From: Nocardioides sp.
GTDB lineage: Bacteria > Actinomycetota > Actinomycetes > Propionibacteriales > Nocardioidaceae
Direction of reading: 5' to 3'
Length of the DNA: 35,230 nucleotides
NCBI GenBank assembly: GCA_025964835.1
Contig: JAOPYB010000074.1
Location: forward strand, 1-35,230
Position numbers and translations under genes: made by a program. How positions within the stretch are numbered: the stretch's first letter is position 1; the number at the start of each line of letters is the position of its first letter. Below the pieces are notes generated by a model, which was given only the letters and a program-made list of their open reading frames with translations, was not told the origin of the DNA and made no database searches. This document shows, one piece after another, positions 26,434-35,230 of the stretch.

Positions 26434-27192
26434 TTGAGCCAAAGTGTTGAGCGAGCACTCGTCCTGATCGAGGAGCTTGCCGGCGGTCCCAAGCGCCTGG
26501 GTGACCTCGCCGAGGTGCTCGGCACGCACAAGTCGACCGTCTTGAGAACGTTACAGACGCTGGAGAAGCACGGCTGGGTACGGCGCGAGGGAGAGATCCC
26601 GGTCTTCAGGCTCGGCCTGCGGGTGGTCGAGCTCTCCGGGGCGGTCCTCGAAGATCTCGACATCCGCAAGGTCGCCCGCCCACAGCTCGCTCGACTCGGC
26701 GCGGCGACCGGCGAGACGGTGCATCTGGGCGTCATAGACGGCTCGGAGATGGTCTACCTGGACAAGGTGGAAAGCGTGCACCCGGTCCGGATGTACTCCC
26801 GGATCGGCGCCCGGGCGCAGTTGCACTGCACCGGCGTAGGCAAGGTCCTGTTGGCTTTCACCCCGGTCGAGGACTGGCCCGAGATGGGACTCCAGCAGTT
26901 CACCGCTCGTACTCTCGTGACGCGCGAGGACCTCGTCGCTGCCACCGCGGACATCCGACGCCGAGGCTGGGGCTGGGACGAGCAGGAGCACGAAGAGACC
27001 GTGCGGTGTATCGCCGCGCCGGTACTCGGGCCGCATGGCGAGGTCCTGGCCGCGGTCAGCCTGTCGGTTCCGACCAGCCGGCTGAGCACCAAGCAGCTGC
27101 GCGAGCACGTGCCGCTACTCCTGGACGTGGCCAAGCAGATCAGTGCGGGCCTGGGTGGAAGCCCGCTGACTCTCGCGGCCTCGCGGGAGTAG
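26434..27192 (+). CDS. IclR family transcriptional regulator
   Basis: TTG start; SVERALVLIEELAGGPKRLGDLAEVLGTHKSTVLRTLQTLEKHGWV HTH, C-terminal IclR effector domain. Confidence 0.93.
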   Translation: MSQSVERALVLIEELAGGPKRLGDLAEVLGTHKSTVLRTLQTLEKHGWVRREGEIPVFRLGLRVVELSGAVLEDLDIRKVARPQLARLGAATGETVHLGVIDGSEMVYLDKVESVHPVRMYSRIGARAQLHCTGVGKVLLAFTPVEDWPEMGLQQFTARTLVTREDLVAATADIRRRGWGWDEQEHEETVRCIAAPVLGPHGEVLAAVSLSVPTSRLSTKQLREHVPLLLDVAKQISAGLGGSPLTLAASRE

Positions 27193-27278
27193 GCAACACG
27201 GCCGACACGGCCTCGAGCGCCCTCACCGATCGGCCATGATCTGGCCGGCCGGGCCGGCTCGGCGAGAGGGGGCGGTGC

Positions 27279-27320
27279 CCTGCCCGGCCCGCCTGACAAG
27301 CGCCCGGAGGCCGGGGCAGG
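27279..27320. terminator. Probable terminator between convergent iclR-type and vdh genes
   Basis: CCTGCCCGGCC (27279-27289) / GGCCGGGGCAGG (27309-27320): 11-bp stem with one bulged G. Confidence 0.5.
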
Positions 27321-27327
27321 ACGTGGG

Positions 27328-28422
27328 TCAGTCGTTCGGGAGCCAGATCGACGTCGAACGGGCGCCGGTCCGCATTCGCTGCTCGGCCAGGCGGTCCGCC
27401 GCAACGGACGGCTGCACGCCCTGCACGGCAGCGGCCTGGAGCACGTCGAGAGTGGTGTCGAAGATGCCATTGGCTCGCAGCGCGGCCCGGTCGAAGTCGA
27501 AGCCGGCGAGCTCGTCGGCGACCTGAATCAGTCCGCCGGCGTTGACGAGGTAGTCGGGCGCGTAGGTGATGCCCTTCTCCTCCAGCAGCTTCTCGATGCC
27601 GGGGACGGCGAGCTGGTTGTTCGCGGCCCCGCAGATGATCTCTGCCGTGAGGACGTCCACGACCTCCTCGTCGACGGCACCACCGAGGGCACACGGCGCG
27701 TAGATGTCCAACGGCTCCCGCACCAGTGCCGCGCTGTCCTGGACGAAGCGCACCCCTGGGCGGGCCTGTCGCAAGTACTCGAGCGCCTCGGTGCTGACGT
27801 CGGTCACGACGATCTCGGCACCTTCCTCGGCGAGGTAGGAGATCAGCTGGCGACCGACCTTGCCGGCACCGGCGACGCCGACACGCTTCCCCGTGAGTGC
27901 GACGTCGCCCCAGACGTGCTGGGCGCAGGCACGCATCCCTTGGTACACCCCCAGGGCGGTGAGCAGGGAGGAGTCCCCGGCGCCGCCGTGCTCGACGGAG
28001 CGCCCGGTCACAAAGCGCGACTCCTCGGCGATGACGTCCATGTCGCGGCTGAAGGTGCCGACGTCGCAGGCCGTGTAGTACCGGCCTGCCAGCGACTGAA
28101 CGAAGCGTCCGTAGGCTCGCAGCAAGTCGTCGGACTTCACCTGGGCGGGGTCGCCGATGATGACGGCCTTGCCGCCGCCCAGCTCGAGTCCAGCTAACGC
28201 GGCCTTGTAGGCCATTCCCTCGGAGAGCTTCAGAACGTCGTCGAGGGCGTCCTGCTCCGAGGCGTACGGGTAGAACCGGGTGCCACCGAGCGCGGGACCG
28301 AGAGCCGTGGAGTAGATGGCGATGATCGCCTTGAGGCCGGTCTCCGGGTCGTGGCAGAAGACGACCTGTTCGTGAGCGGTGCCGAACGGTGACGGGGTGA
28401 TTGCGGCGCTTCGGTGTGACAC
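27328..28422 (-). CDS. vdh: Leu/Val/Phe dehydrogenase, valine dehydrogenase-like
   Basis: [80 protein letters not shown]. Confidence 0.9.
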   Translation of the reverse strand: MSHRSAAITPSPFGTAHEQVVFCHDPETGLKAIIAIYSTALGPALGGTRFYPYASEQDALDDVLKLSEGMAYKAALAGLELGGGKAVIIGDPAQVKSDDLLRAYGRFVQSLAGRYYTACDVGTFSRDMDVIAEESRFVTGRSVEHGGAGDSSLLTALGVYQGMRACAQHVWGDVALTGKRVGVAGAGKVGRQLISYLAEEGAEIVVTDVSTEALEYLRQARPGVRFVQDSAALVREPLDIYAPCALGGAVDEEVVDVLTAEIICGAANNQLAVPGIEKLLEEKGITYAPDYLVNAGGLIQVADELAGFDFDRAALRANGIFDTTLDVLQAAAVQGVQPSVAADRLAEQRMRTGARSTSIWLPND

Positions 28423-28516
28423 GTGTCCTCACTTTCGTCGTGGTCCGGAGTTCTGGGTGGTCTCCCGACCGGTCACCGCGTGGCAGGCGGCTCGCCAACA
28501 GTAAAGCAGTTTCGCC

Positions 28517-28563
28517 TTGCGTATATCAATCGCTCAGAAAAAGTTGCATATACAGACCGATTG
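28517..28563. promoter_or_regulatory. AT-rich repeat region in divergent vdh/bkdA promoter, putative Lrp/AsnC-type site
   Basis: Direct repeat TTGCGTATA (28517-28525) / TTGCATATA (28544-28552) interleaved with inverted repeat CAATCG (28527-28532) / CGATTG (28558-28563). Confidence 0.45.
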
Positions 28564-28743
28564 AGCAATCCTACCCCTCTGTCACCGAGTCGTGGTCAGC
28601 ACAGTCCCGGCCTTGCGGGCATCAGCCCGGGCACGGTCGGGCGTGGTCGCCGGCGACGTGGAAGCCAGATCCGGGGGCCCGGGCGCGGCTCGATGACTAC
28701 CTCGAAACGCGGCTCGTGGACGGGCCGGGAAGAAGGAGGATCG

Positions 28744-29877
28744 ATGCACATGGCACCCGCAGAGACGCCGGCCGCAGCCGCATGGGGACGCCTCCTCGAC
28801 CGGCAGGTCGAGGACCTGGCCATGGTCCAGTTCGTGACCCCGGACGGGGCACTGACTCCGGCCGGTGAGGAGTACGGCGTCGACGTAGACCTGGCGCAGC
28901 GGCTCCACCGCGACATGGTCTTGGCGCGCCGTCTGGACACCGAGGCGCTGGCGCTACAACGACAGGGCGAGCTCAACCTCTGGTTGATGAGCTGGGGCCA
29001 GGAGGCTGCACAGGTCGGTTCGATCCGGGCGCTGCGCCAGACGGACATGGTGTTCCCGAGCTACCGCGAGCACGCAGCGGCGCTGTGTCGCGGGATCGCG
29101 CCGGCGGAGCTGATGGCGCAGTGGCGAGGCATCCGCCATGCTGGTTGGGACCCCTCAGTGTCCCGATTCCACATCTACTCGCTGGTTTTGGGAACCCAGA
29201 CGCTCCACGCGACCGGGTACGCGATGGGTGCGGCCATGGAGCGCAGCGACGAGGTTGTCGCTGTCTACTTCGGGGACGGGTCGAGCAGCCAGGGCGACGT
29301 GAACGAGGCACTCAACTGGTCTGCGGCGGGCACCCTGCCGGTGCTGTTCTTCTGCCAGAACAATCAGTGGGCGATCTCGACCCCCACCACCACCCAGATG
29401 CGGACACCACTGCATCGGCGGGCAACCGGATTCGGCCTGGACGCCTACCACGTCGACGGCAACGACGTCCTCGCCGTGCACGCCGTCACCGACGTCGCCG
29501 CTCGCCGCATCAGGGCCGGCTCCGGTCCCGGCCTCATCGAGGCGCAGACCTACCGGTTCGGGGGCCATAGCAGCTCGGACGACCCCCAGCGCTACCGCAC
29601 CCAGGCAGACTTCGATCTCTGGATGGGGCGGGACCCGTTGGTCCGCCTGGAACGGCTGCTGCGGACCCTCGGTGTCGAGGACGACTGGTTCAAGGAACTC
29701 CAGGAGGAGTCTGACGCCTTCGCCGTAGACGTACGGAGCGCCTGCAAGGCCCTGGCCGGAAGCGATTTGTGCGACCTGTTCGGCAACGTCTACGCCGAAG
29801 CGCATCCCGTGCTCGCGGGCGAGCGCGAGCAGCACATGGCCTTCCTCGCCGCGCTGGAATCGCAGGGCGAAGCGTGA
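28744..29877 (+). CDS. bkdA: branched-chain 2-oxoacid dehydrogenase E1 component, alpha subunit
   Basis: ATG at 28744; ALQRQGELNLWLMSWGQEAAQVGSIRALRQTDMVFPSYREH, FGDGSSSQGDVNEALNWSA...FFCQNNQWAIS ThDP motif. Confidence 0.88.
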   Translation: MHMAPAETPAAAAWGRLLDRQVEDLAMVQFVTPDGALTPAGEEYGVDVDLAQRLHRDMVLARRLDTEALALQRQGELNLWLMSWGQEAAQVGSIRALRQTDMVFPSYREHAAALCRGIAPAELMAQWRGIRHAGWDPSVSRFHIYSLVLGTQTLHATGYAMGAAMERSDEVVAVYFGDGSSSQGDVNEALNWSAAGTLPVLFFCQNNQWAISTPTTTQMRTPLHRRATGFGLDAYHVDGNDVLAVHAVTDVAARRIRAGSGPGLIEAQTYRFGGHSSSDDPQRYRTQADFDLWMGRDPLVRLERLLRTLGVEDDWFKELQEESDAFAVDVRSACKALAGSDLCDLFGNVYAEAHPVLAGEREQHMAFLAALESQGEA

Positions 29878-30845
29878 CGACACTGACGCTGGGGGCCGCG
29901 ATCAACGCCGGACTACGACAGGCCATGACCGACGACGATCGGGTGCTCGTCCTCGGCGAGGACGTGGGCGTGCTCGGCGGCGTCTTTCGGGTGACCGACG
30001 GGCTGCACGCCGAGTTCGGACCCGACCGCGTGGTCGACACCCCGCTCGCCGAGTCCGCAATCGTCGGAACCGCGATCGGACTGGCCCTGCGCGGCTATCG
30101 CCCGGTGTGCGAAATCCAGTTCGACGGGTTCGTGTACCCGGCCTTCGATCAGATCGTGAGCCAACTGGCGAAGATGCGCGCTCGCTCGGGCGGGCTGCTC
30201 AAGCTGCCGGTCGTGATCCGGATCCCGGTCGGCGGCGGCATCGGCGCGGTGGAGCACCACAGCGAGTCCAACGAGGCCTACTTCGCTCACACCGCCGGCC
30301 TCCGAGTGGTGTCGTGCTCCAATGCCGACGATGCGTTCCACATGATCCAGCAGGCGATCCACAGCGACGACCCGGTCATCTTCTACGAGCCCAAGCGGCG
30401 CTACTGGGAGAAGGGCACGGTCGCGAACGAGCCGAGCCTCGGTCTCCACCAGGCCGGGGTGCTGAGGCGAGGGACCGACTGCGTCCTAGCAGCGCACGGT
30501 CCCACCGTCGCTACCGCCCTGGCCGCCGCGACGGCGGCGGAGGAGGACGGCTACTCGGTGGCCGTCGTCGACCTACGCTCGATCTCCCCCCTCGACTTGT
30601 CCACGGTGCGCGACCTGGTGCGAACCACAGGACGTCTCGTGGTGGTGCATGAAGCGTCGACGTTCTTCGGCCTCGGCGCCGAGGTCGCCGCAGCCGTGAC
30701 AGAGCAGTGCTTCTTCGAGCTGAAGGCGCCGGTGCTCCGGGTCGGCGCCTACAACATGCCCTACCCGCCAGCCCAGGTGGAGGACCACTTCCTGCCGGAC
30801 GTGGACCGCGTGCTCGACGCCATCGACAGATCGCTCGACTACTAG
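29874..30845 (+). CDS. bkdB: branched-chain 2-oxoacid dehydrogenase E1 component, beta subunit
   Basis: GTG start at 29874; VLVLGEDVGVLGGVFRVTDGLHAEFGPDRVVDTPLAESAIVGTAIGLAL, VVVHEASTFFGLGAEVAAAV. Confidence 0.9.
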   Translation: MTTLTLGAAINAGLRQAMTDDDRVLVLGEDVGVLGGVFRVTDGLHAEFGPDRVVDTPLAESAIVGTAIGLALRGYRPVCEIQFDGFVYPAFDQIVSQLAKMRARSGGLLKLPVVIRIPVGGGIGAVEHHSESNEAYFAHTAGLRVVSCSNADDAFHMIQQAIHSDDPVIFYEPKRRYWEKGTVANEPSLGLHQAGVLRRGTDCVLAAHGPTVATALAAATAAEEDGYSVAVVDLRSISPLDLSTVRDLVRTTGRLVVVHEASTFFGLGAEVAAAVTEQCFFELKAPVLRVGAYNMPYPPAQVEDHFLPDVDRVLDAIDRSLDY

Positions 30846-30853
30846 GAGTGCTG

Positions 30854-32134
30854 ATGAGCCTGCTCACCACGTTCAAATTGCCCGATGTCGGCGAGGGCCT
30901 CACCGAGGCCGAGGTCGTCACCTGGCACGTCACTGTCGGCGACCGGATCGAGGTGAACGAGCCCCTCGTCGACATCGAGACCGCCAAGTCGGTCGTCGAG
31001 CTGCCGTCCCCGGTGGCTGGTGTAGTCGCGACGCTCCATGTCGAGGAGGGAACGACGGTGCCCGTGGGCTCCGCCCTGGTCAGCCTGCGCGAGGACGGCA
31101 ACGACGCTGAGCTCGAAGCGGCAGCCGTCGAGCCCGAAGCGAAGCCCGAGGCCCCGGGCGAGGAAGCGCCGCTGATCCTGGTCGGGACCGGACCGACGGC
31201 GGCCGTGGCCCGCCGGCTGCGCCTGCGAACAAGGGAGCACCGGGCGCACGTGCCGCCCGTGCAGACCGCCGCGCCACCCGACGGACAGGTGCTGGTCAAG
31301 CCCCCGGTCCGCTTCCTGGCGAGGCGACTGGGCGTGGACCTGAGCCTGGTCGCCAGCTCGGGTGTGATCGGTCGGGCCGACGTCGAGCGGTACGCCGAAG
31401 GCGCCGCGCAGACTGGGCCCTCGGCACCCGACGTCACGGAGACCCGCATCCCCATCAAGGGCGTGCGCAAGGCGACCGCAGCCGCGATGACTGCCTCCGC
31501 CTTCACCGCGCCGCACGTCACCGAATTCCTGACGGTCGACGTCACCGCGACGATGGATCTGGTCCGCCGTCTGAAGGCCAGCCAACGCTGGCACGGCGTG
31601 CGGATCACCCCGTTGCTGGTGGTCGCCAAGGCGTTCCTGCTCGCGATCCGCGAGTACCCGGAGATCAACGCCCGCTGGGACGACGTGGCTCAGGAGATCG
31701 TCATCCGCCACGACGTGAACCTCGGGATCGCCGTCGCCACGCCGCGCGGACTGCTGGTGCCCAACATCAAGGGCGCCGGCGACCTGGGCCTGCGCGAGCT
31801 CGGCGTCCAGCTCGACAAGCTCGTCCAGACCGCCCGCAGCGGGCGCACCGCGCCGGCCGAGATGGCGCGAGGCACGGTCACCCTCACCAACATCGGCGCC
31901 CTGGGGGTCGACACCGGCACCCCTATCCTCAACCCCGGGGAGGCCGCGATCCTGGCATTCGGCGCGGTTCGTGAGATGCCCTGGGTAGTCGAGGGTCAGG
32001 TCGTCGTACGGATGGTGACCCAGTTGGCGATTTCATTCGACCACCGCCTGGTAGACGGCGAGCTCGGTTCCTCCGTGCTGGCCCACGTCGGCCGATTGTT
32101 GAACGACCCGGCCCTGGCCATGGCCCATGCCTGA
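30854..32134 (+). CDS. bkdC: dihydrolipoamide acyltransferase (E2)
   Basis: ATG at 30854; FKLPDVGEGLTEAEVV, DIETAKSVVELPSPVAG lipoyl motif, SFDHRLVDGELGSSVL catalytic motif. Confidence 0.92.
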   Translation: MSLLTTFKLPDVGEGLTEAEVVTWHVTVGDRIEVNEPLVDIETAKSVVELPSPVAGVVATLHVEEGTTVPVGSALVSLREDGNDAELEAAAVEPEAKPEAPGEEAPLILVGTGPTAAVARRLRLRTREHRAHVPPVQTAAPPDGQVLVKPPVRFLARRLGVDLSLVASSGVIGRADVERYAEGAAQTGPSAPDVTETRIPIKGVRKATAAAMTASAFTAPHVTEFLTVDVTATMDLVRRLKASQRWHGVRITPLLVVAKAFLLAIREYPEINARWDDVAQEIVIRHDVNLGIAVATPRGLLVPNIKGAGDLGLRELGVQLDKLVQTARSGRTAPAEMARGTVTLTNIGALGVDTGTPILNPGEAAILAFGAVREMPWVVEGQVVVRMVTQLAISFDHRLVDGELGSSVLAHVGRLLNDPALAMAHA

Positions 32135-32326
32135 GGCTTGCCCCTCTCCCGCCCGGGCGAGCGGGGCCGGGGGCCATCATGGCCCGAGACCGCGCCCCAT
32201 CCTCGCCGCGACCCAGATACCGAGCGTGCGTTCAGAACGTCGAGGGGTGAGCGTGCCTGGGGCTCGGCTCCGCCGGACACCCCCCACCGGTGGGTGCGCT
32301 CGTCGACCTGGTCGGTTGGGCCGAGG

Positions 32327-32360
32327 ACGAGGCGGGTGTTCTTCGATACACCCGCCTCGT
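32327..32360. terminator. Bidirectional terminator hairpin between convergent bkdC and lrp-type genes
   Basis: Perfect 13-bp stem ACGAGGCGGGTGT (32327-32339) / ACACCCGCCTCGT (32348-32360), 8-nt loop TCTTCGAT. Confidence 0.8.
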
Positions 32361-32381
32361 ACTGAACCGGCGCGGGACCGC

Positions 32382-32879
32382 CTACTCGTCCCCGTCCGGG
32401 TCCTCTAACCCGCCTACCCCGTCGTGCGTCAGGCTCTCCAGCACGATCATCGACTCACTGTGCCGGACGCTCTGAATGTTCCAGACGTCGTGGGTGAGGA
32501 TGTCCTTCAGGTGCTGCGGGTCGCGCAACTGAAGCCGCACCACGAGATCCCAGCGGCCGGTCACCAGTTCGACCTGGGAGACCTCGGGCACCTCCCGGAG
32601 TGTGTGCATGGTCTCCAGCACCGACTGGTGCTGGGCCAGCTCAATCCCGATCAGGACCTCGAGGCCGATGCCCAGGGCGGCGGGATCGATGTCGACTCGG
32701 TAGCCCCTGACCACCCCGCGCGACTCGAGCCGCTCCAGTCGTTCACCGACCGCCCCGGCCGACATCCCGATCGCCCGGGCCAAACCCCTGATCGAGATCC
32801 GCGGATCCGCCTGGAGTTCGCGGAGCAAGCTCCGGTCCACGGAATCCAGCACGCGCGGAGCCTCGCCGGGCTGGGCCAT
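32382..32879 (-). CDS. Lrp/AsnC family transcriptional regulator (BkdR-like)
   Basis: ATG at 32879; LDSVDRSLLRELQADPRISIRGLARAIGMSAGAVGERLERLESRGVVRGYRVDIDPAALG; located next to bkd genes. Confidence 0.9.
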   Translation of the reverse strand: MAQPGEAPRVLDSVDRSLLRELQADPRISIRGLARAIGMSAGAVGERLERLESRGVVRGYRVDIDPAALGIGLEVLIGIELAQHQSVLETMHTLREVPEVSQVELVTGRWDLVVRLQLRDPQHLKDILTHDVWNIQSVRHSESMIVLESLTHDGVGGLEDPDGDE

Positions 32880-33232
32880 GCACGCTCCTCGTTCCGTCTT
32901 TTCCCGGGTCTCGTCGGGTTGCAGGCCTAATTGAGCCATGCATTCGCAGAAATGCAAGTCCGGCCTGACATACACCTGGCTGAACGTCCAGAAGGAGGCG
33001 GTGGCAACTAGGACCAGCAGCTCGAATGCCCGGATCTCCCCTGGGCACCGCCACGTTCACCGGATCGATCCCGCGCCGAGGTGGATTCGTTCCCACGGCG
33101 CGGCGCGGGGTGAATCGGACCTGATCGCAGTGGCCCAAGTCTGGGTCGGCGAAGCGCCCCGCGTCCCATCGACAGCAGCTCGCCTGCGGAGCCCCGCCAC
33201 CTGGCACGCGCGCCCGGCGCGGGTGGAGGCCC

Positions 33233-34192
33233 TCACGCAGACGGGTCGGCGCCCTGCGCGGAGGGCCACCGGCCACGCCGTACGGCGCCCCTCATGTGAC
33301 GGGTCAGCTCCCCGGCAACCGTCTCGACCGCCGCCGGCGTGCGCCCCATCCGGGAGCGCGCCAGGACGATCTCACGCCAGATGTCGGGGGAGTGGATCGG
33401 CGCGGCACTGAGACCACTCGCGCCTGCGGTGGCCCCGATGCCCGGCAGGATCGTCCAGCCGTGCCCCGCGAGCACGAGCTGCTTCTGCACGTCCATGGAG
33501 TTGGTCTCGGCCACGACGTCGAGCTGGACCGAGGAGCGTGCCGAGGCGTCGTCGATCAGGGCGCGCAACCCGTGTCCGGTGGCGGGCATCACCAGTCGGT
33601 GTCGACCGACCTCGGCGAACCCGATGGGCACGTCGGGGCTCAGCCGAACCGACGCCGGGGCGAGCGCCCACAGCCGCTCGCGCAGGAGCGGGCGGACGTG
33701 CACGGTCGCGGTCGGCGCGGTGTTGTACAGCAGGGACAGGTCGATGTCGCCGTCGTCGAGCCACTGCTTGAGGTGCCCGGAGTAGGCGGTGAGGAGCCGG
33801 AGGCGGATGCCGGGATGGACGCGTGCGATCGCGGAGACGAGGGGCTCGGCGATCAGGTCGGCCGTGCTGGCGAGGAGGCCCAGGGTCACGATCCCGGCGA
33901 TCCGGTCCGGTTCGGGCTGGATCTCGGCGCGGGCCTTGTCCAGCTCGCCGAGGGCGCGTCGGGCCCGCTCCACGAGCCGCTCCCCGGCCGCGGTCAGCCG
34001 CATCCCGTGCGGTGTCCGGTCGAACAGCGGCACCCCGAGCTCGGTCTCCAGGGCGCGGATCTGGCGCGTGACGGAGGGCTGGACCAGGTGCAGGCGTTCG
34101 GCGGCGCGGGTCACGCTGCCGGTGTCCGCGACGGTGACCAGTGCGGTGAGGTTCCTGAGGTCCACGGCGCCCCTCCCATGCGTTTCATGCAT
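33233..34192 (-). CDS. LysR family transcriptional regulator
   Basis: VDLRNLTALVTVADTGSVTRAAERLHLVQPSVTRQIRALETELGVPLFDRTPHGMRLTAAG; start ATG 34192 or GTG 34165. Confidence 0.92.
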   Translation of the reverse strand: MHETHGRGAVDLRNLTALVTVADTGSVTRAAERLHLVQPSVTRQIRALETELGVPLFDRTPHGMRLTAAGERLVERARRALGELDKARAEIQPEPDRIAGIVTLGLLASTADLIAEPLVSAIARVHPGIRLRLLTAYSGHLKQWLDDGDIDLSLLYNTAPTATVHVRPLLRERLWALAPASVRLSPDVPIGFAEVGRHRLVMPATGHGLRALIDDASARSSVQLDVVAETNSMDVQKQLVLAGHGWTILPGIGATAGASGLSAAPIHSPDIWREIVLARSRMGRTPAAVETVAGELTRHMRGAVRRGRWPSAQGADPSA

Positions 34193-34207
34193 ATCTCTAT
34201 GCCGGAT

Positions 34208-34224
34208 CATCACTGTACGTGATG
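34208..34224. promoter_or_regulatory. Putative LysR-type operator (T-N11-A)
   Basis: CATCAC-TGTAC-GTGATG, perfect 6-bp arms, in the divergent lysR / acyl-CoA dehydrogenase intergenic region. Confidence 0.6.
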
Positions 34225-34314
34225 TCCTCGAGCACCGAGGATGGGACGTACGTCGTCCCCGGCGCCCGGCCGCCCGCACGCGGGTCCCCGACGCCGGTCC
34301 AAGGAAGGAGCACC

Positions 34315-35230
34315 GTGCACGAGCTCAACGAGGAAGAGTCCGCGATCGTGGCGTTGGTCGGCCAGTTCGTCGACCGCGAGGTCCGACCCGTGGCCTCGGA
34401 GCTGGAGCACGGCAACGTCTATCCGGAGAAGCTGATCGGCCAGATGAAGGACATGGGGGTCTTCGGCCTGGCCATTCCCGAGCCCTGGAACGACGGCCAG
34501 GTCTCGACCCCGTGCTACGCGGCGGTCACCGAGGAGCTGGCCCGTGGGTGGATGAGCCTGGCCGGCGCGATGGGCGGTCACACCGTCGTCGCCAAGCTGC
34601 TGCTGGCCTACGGCACCCCGGGGCAGAAGGACCACTACCTCCCGAAGATGGCGACCGGTGAGGTCCGCGCGACCATGGCACTGACCGAGGCCGGGGGTGG
34701 CTCGGACCTGCAGGCCATGCGGACCACGGCTCGCCGTGACGGCGACTCCTACGTCGTCAACGGGTCGAAGACCTGGATCACCAACGCCCGGCGCTCCTCG
34801 CTGGTCGCCCTGCTGTGCAAGACCGACCCCTCGGCGGCCCCGGCGCACCGGGGGATCAGCATCCTGCTCGTCGAGAAGGGCCCGGGCTTCGAGGTCTCCC
34901 GCGACCTGCCGAAGCTCGGCTACAAGGGCGTGGAGAGCTGTGAGCTGTCCTTCGACGACTTCCGGGTGCCGGCCACCAGCCTCCTCGGCGAGGAGGAGGG
35001 CCACGGTTTCGCGCAGATGATGCGGGGCCTGGAGATCGGACGGATCCAGGTCGCCTCCCGTGCCGTCGGCGTGGCCCGGGCCGCACTGGACGACTCGGTC
35101 CGCTACGCGCAGGAGCGCGAGACCTTCGGCAAGCCGATCTGGCAGCACCAGTCGGTCGGCAACTACCTCGCCGACATGGCCACCAAGCTCACCGCGGCCC
35201 GCCAGCTCGTGCTCTACGCCGCCCGCTGCT
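34315..35230 (+). CDS. acyl-CoA dehydrogenase family protein (truncated by window end)
   Basis: GTG at 34315 after aaggaaggag; MALTEAGGGSDLQAMRTTARRDGDSYVVNGSKTWITNA, RYAQERETFGKPIWQHQSVGNYLADMATKL. Confidence 0.9.
   Translation, partial: MHELNEEESAIVALVGQFVDREVRPVASELEHGNVYPEKLIGQMKDMGVFGLAIPEPWNDGQVSTPCYAAVTEELARGWMSLAGAMGGHTVVAKLLLAYGTPGQKDHYLPKMATGEVRATMALTEAGGGSDLQAMRTTARRDGDSYVVNGSKTWITNARRSSLVALLCKTDPSAAPAHRGISILLVEKGPGFEVSRDLPKLGYKGVESCELSFDDFRVPATSLLGEEEGHGFAQMMRGLEIGRIQVASRAVGVARAALDDSVRYAQERETFGKPIWQHQSVGNYLADMATKLTAARQLVLYAARC

Noticed and set aside
6155-27192. tRNA-Lys-integrated genomic island or ICE
   Set aside because: No integrase, transposase or duplicated tRNA 3' end seen, and the cluster lies at the 5' side of the tRNA rather than the usual 3' attachment side.
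32938-33411. 157-aa plus-strand ORF between the Lrp and LysR genes
   Set aside because: Overlaps the LysR C-terminus antisense and has low-complexity composition; no homologous features recognised.
1-35230. CRISPR arrays, rRNA genes, prophage or toxin-antitoxin modules
   Set aside because: No regularly spaced direct repeats, rRNA-like conserved segments, phage structural genes or paired small toxin/antitoxin ORFs were recognised by reading.

Overview
High-GC actinobacterial (Nocardioides-like) chromosomal segment. Left flank (1-6230): partial CrcB-like fluoride channel gene, HATPase regulatory protein, type II NADH dehydrogenase, hotdog thioesterase, GNAT acetyltransferase, membrane protein, FMN reductase/flavodoxin-like protein and tRNA-Lys(TTT). 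Centre (about 6860-27190): a large, translationally coupled catabolic gene cluster. It encodes SDRs, a FAH-family hydrolase, a three-subunit molybdenum hydroxylase split across a divergent promoter, two SnoaL/NTF2 proteins, a DUF917 + HyuA pair, KDG kinase, an LLM flavin oxidoreductase, an aminotransferase, a KDPG/KHG aldolase, a complete family-5 (Dpp/Opp) ABC importer and an IclR regulator. Two promoters, upstream of the Mo-hydroxylase S/L genes and of the importer, carry near-identical 24-bp operators (CAACGNCGTTGCANATGNTGCAAC) at the same position relative to -10/-35-like boxes, which ties the cluster into one regulon. I propose it as an undescribed catabolic system, possibly for a nitrogen-containing, sugar-like (lactam/iminosugar-type) substrate feeding a KDPG-type aldol cleavage; the substrate is inference only. 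Right flank: valine dehydrogenase, branched-chain 2-oxoacid dehydrogenase E1a/E1b/E2 with an Lrp/AsnC regulator, then a LysR regulator divergent from a truncated acyl-CoA dehydrogenase. No CRISPR, rRNA, transposase or integrase was recognised.
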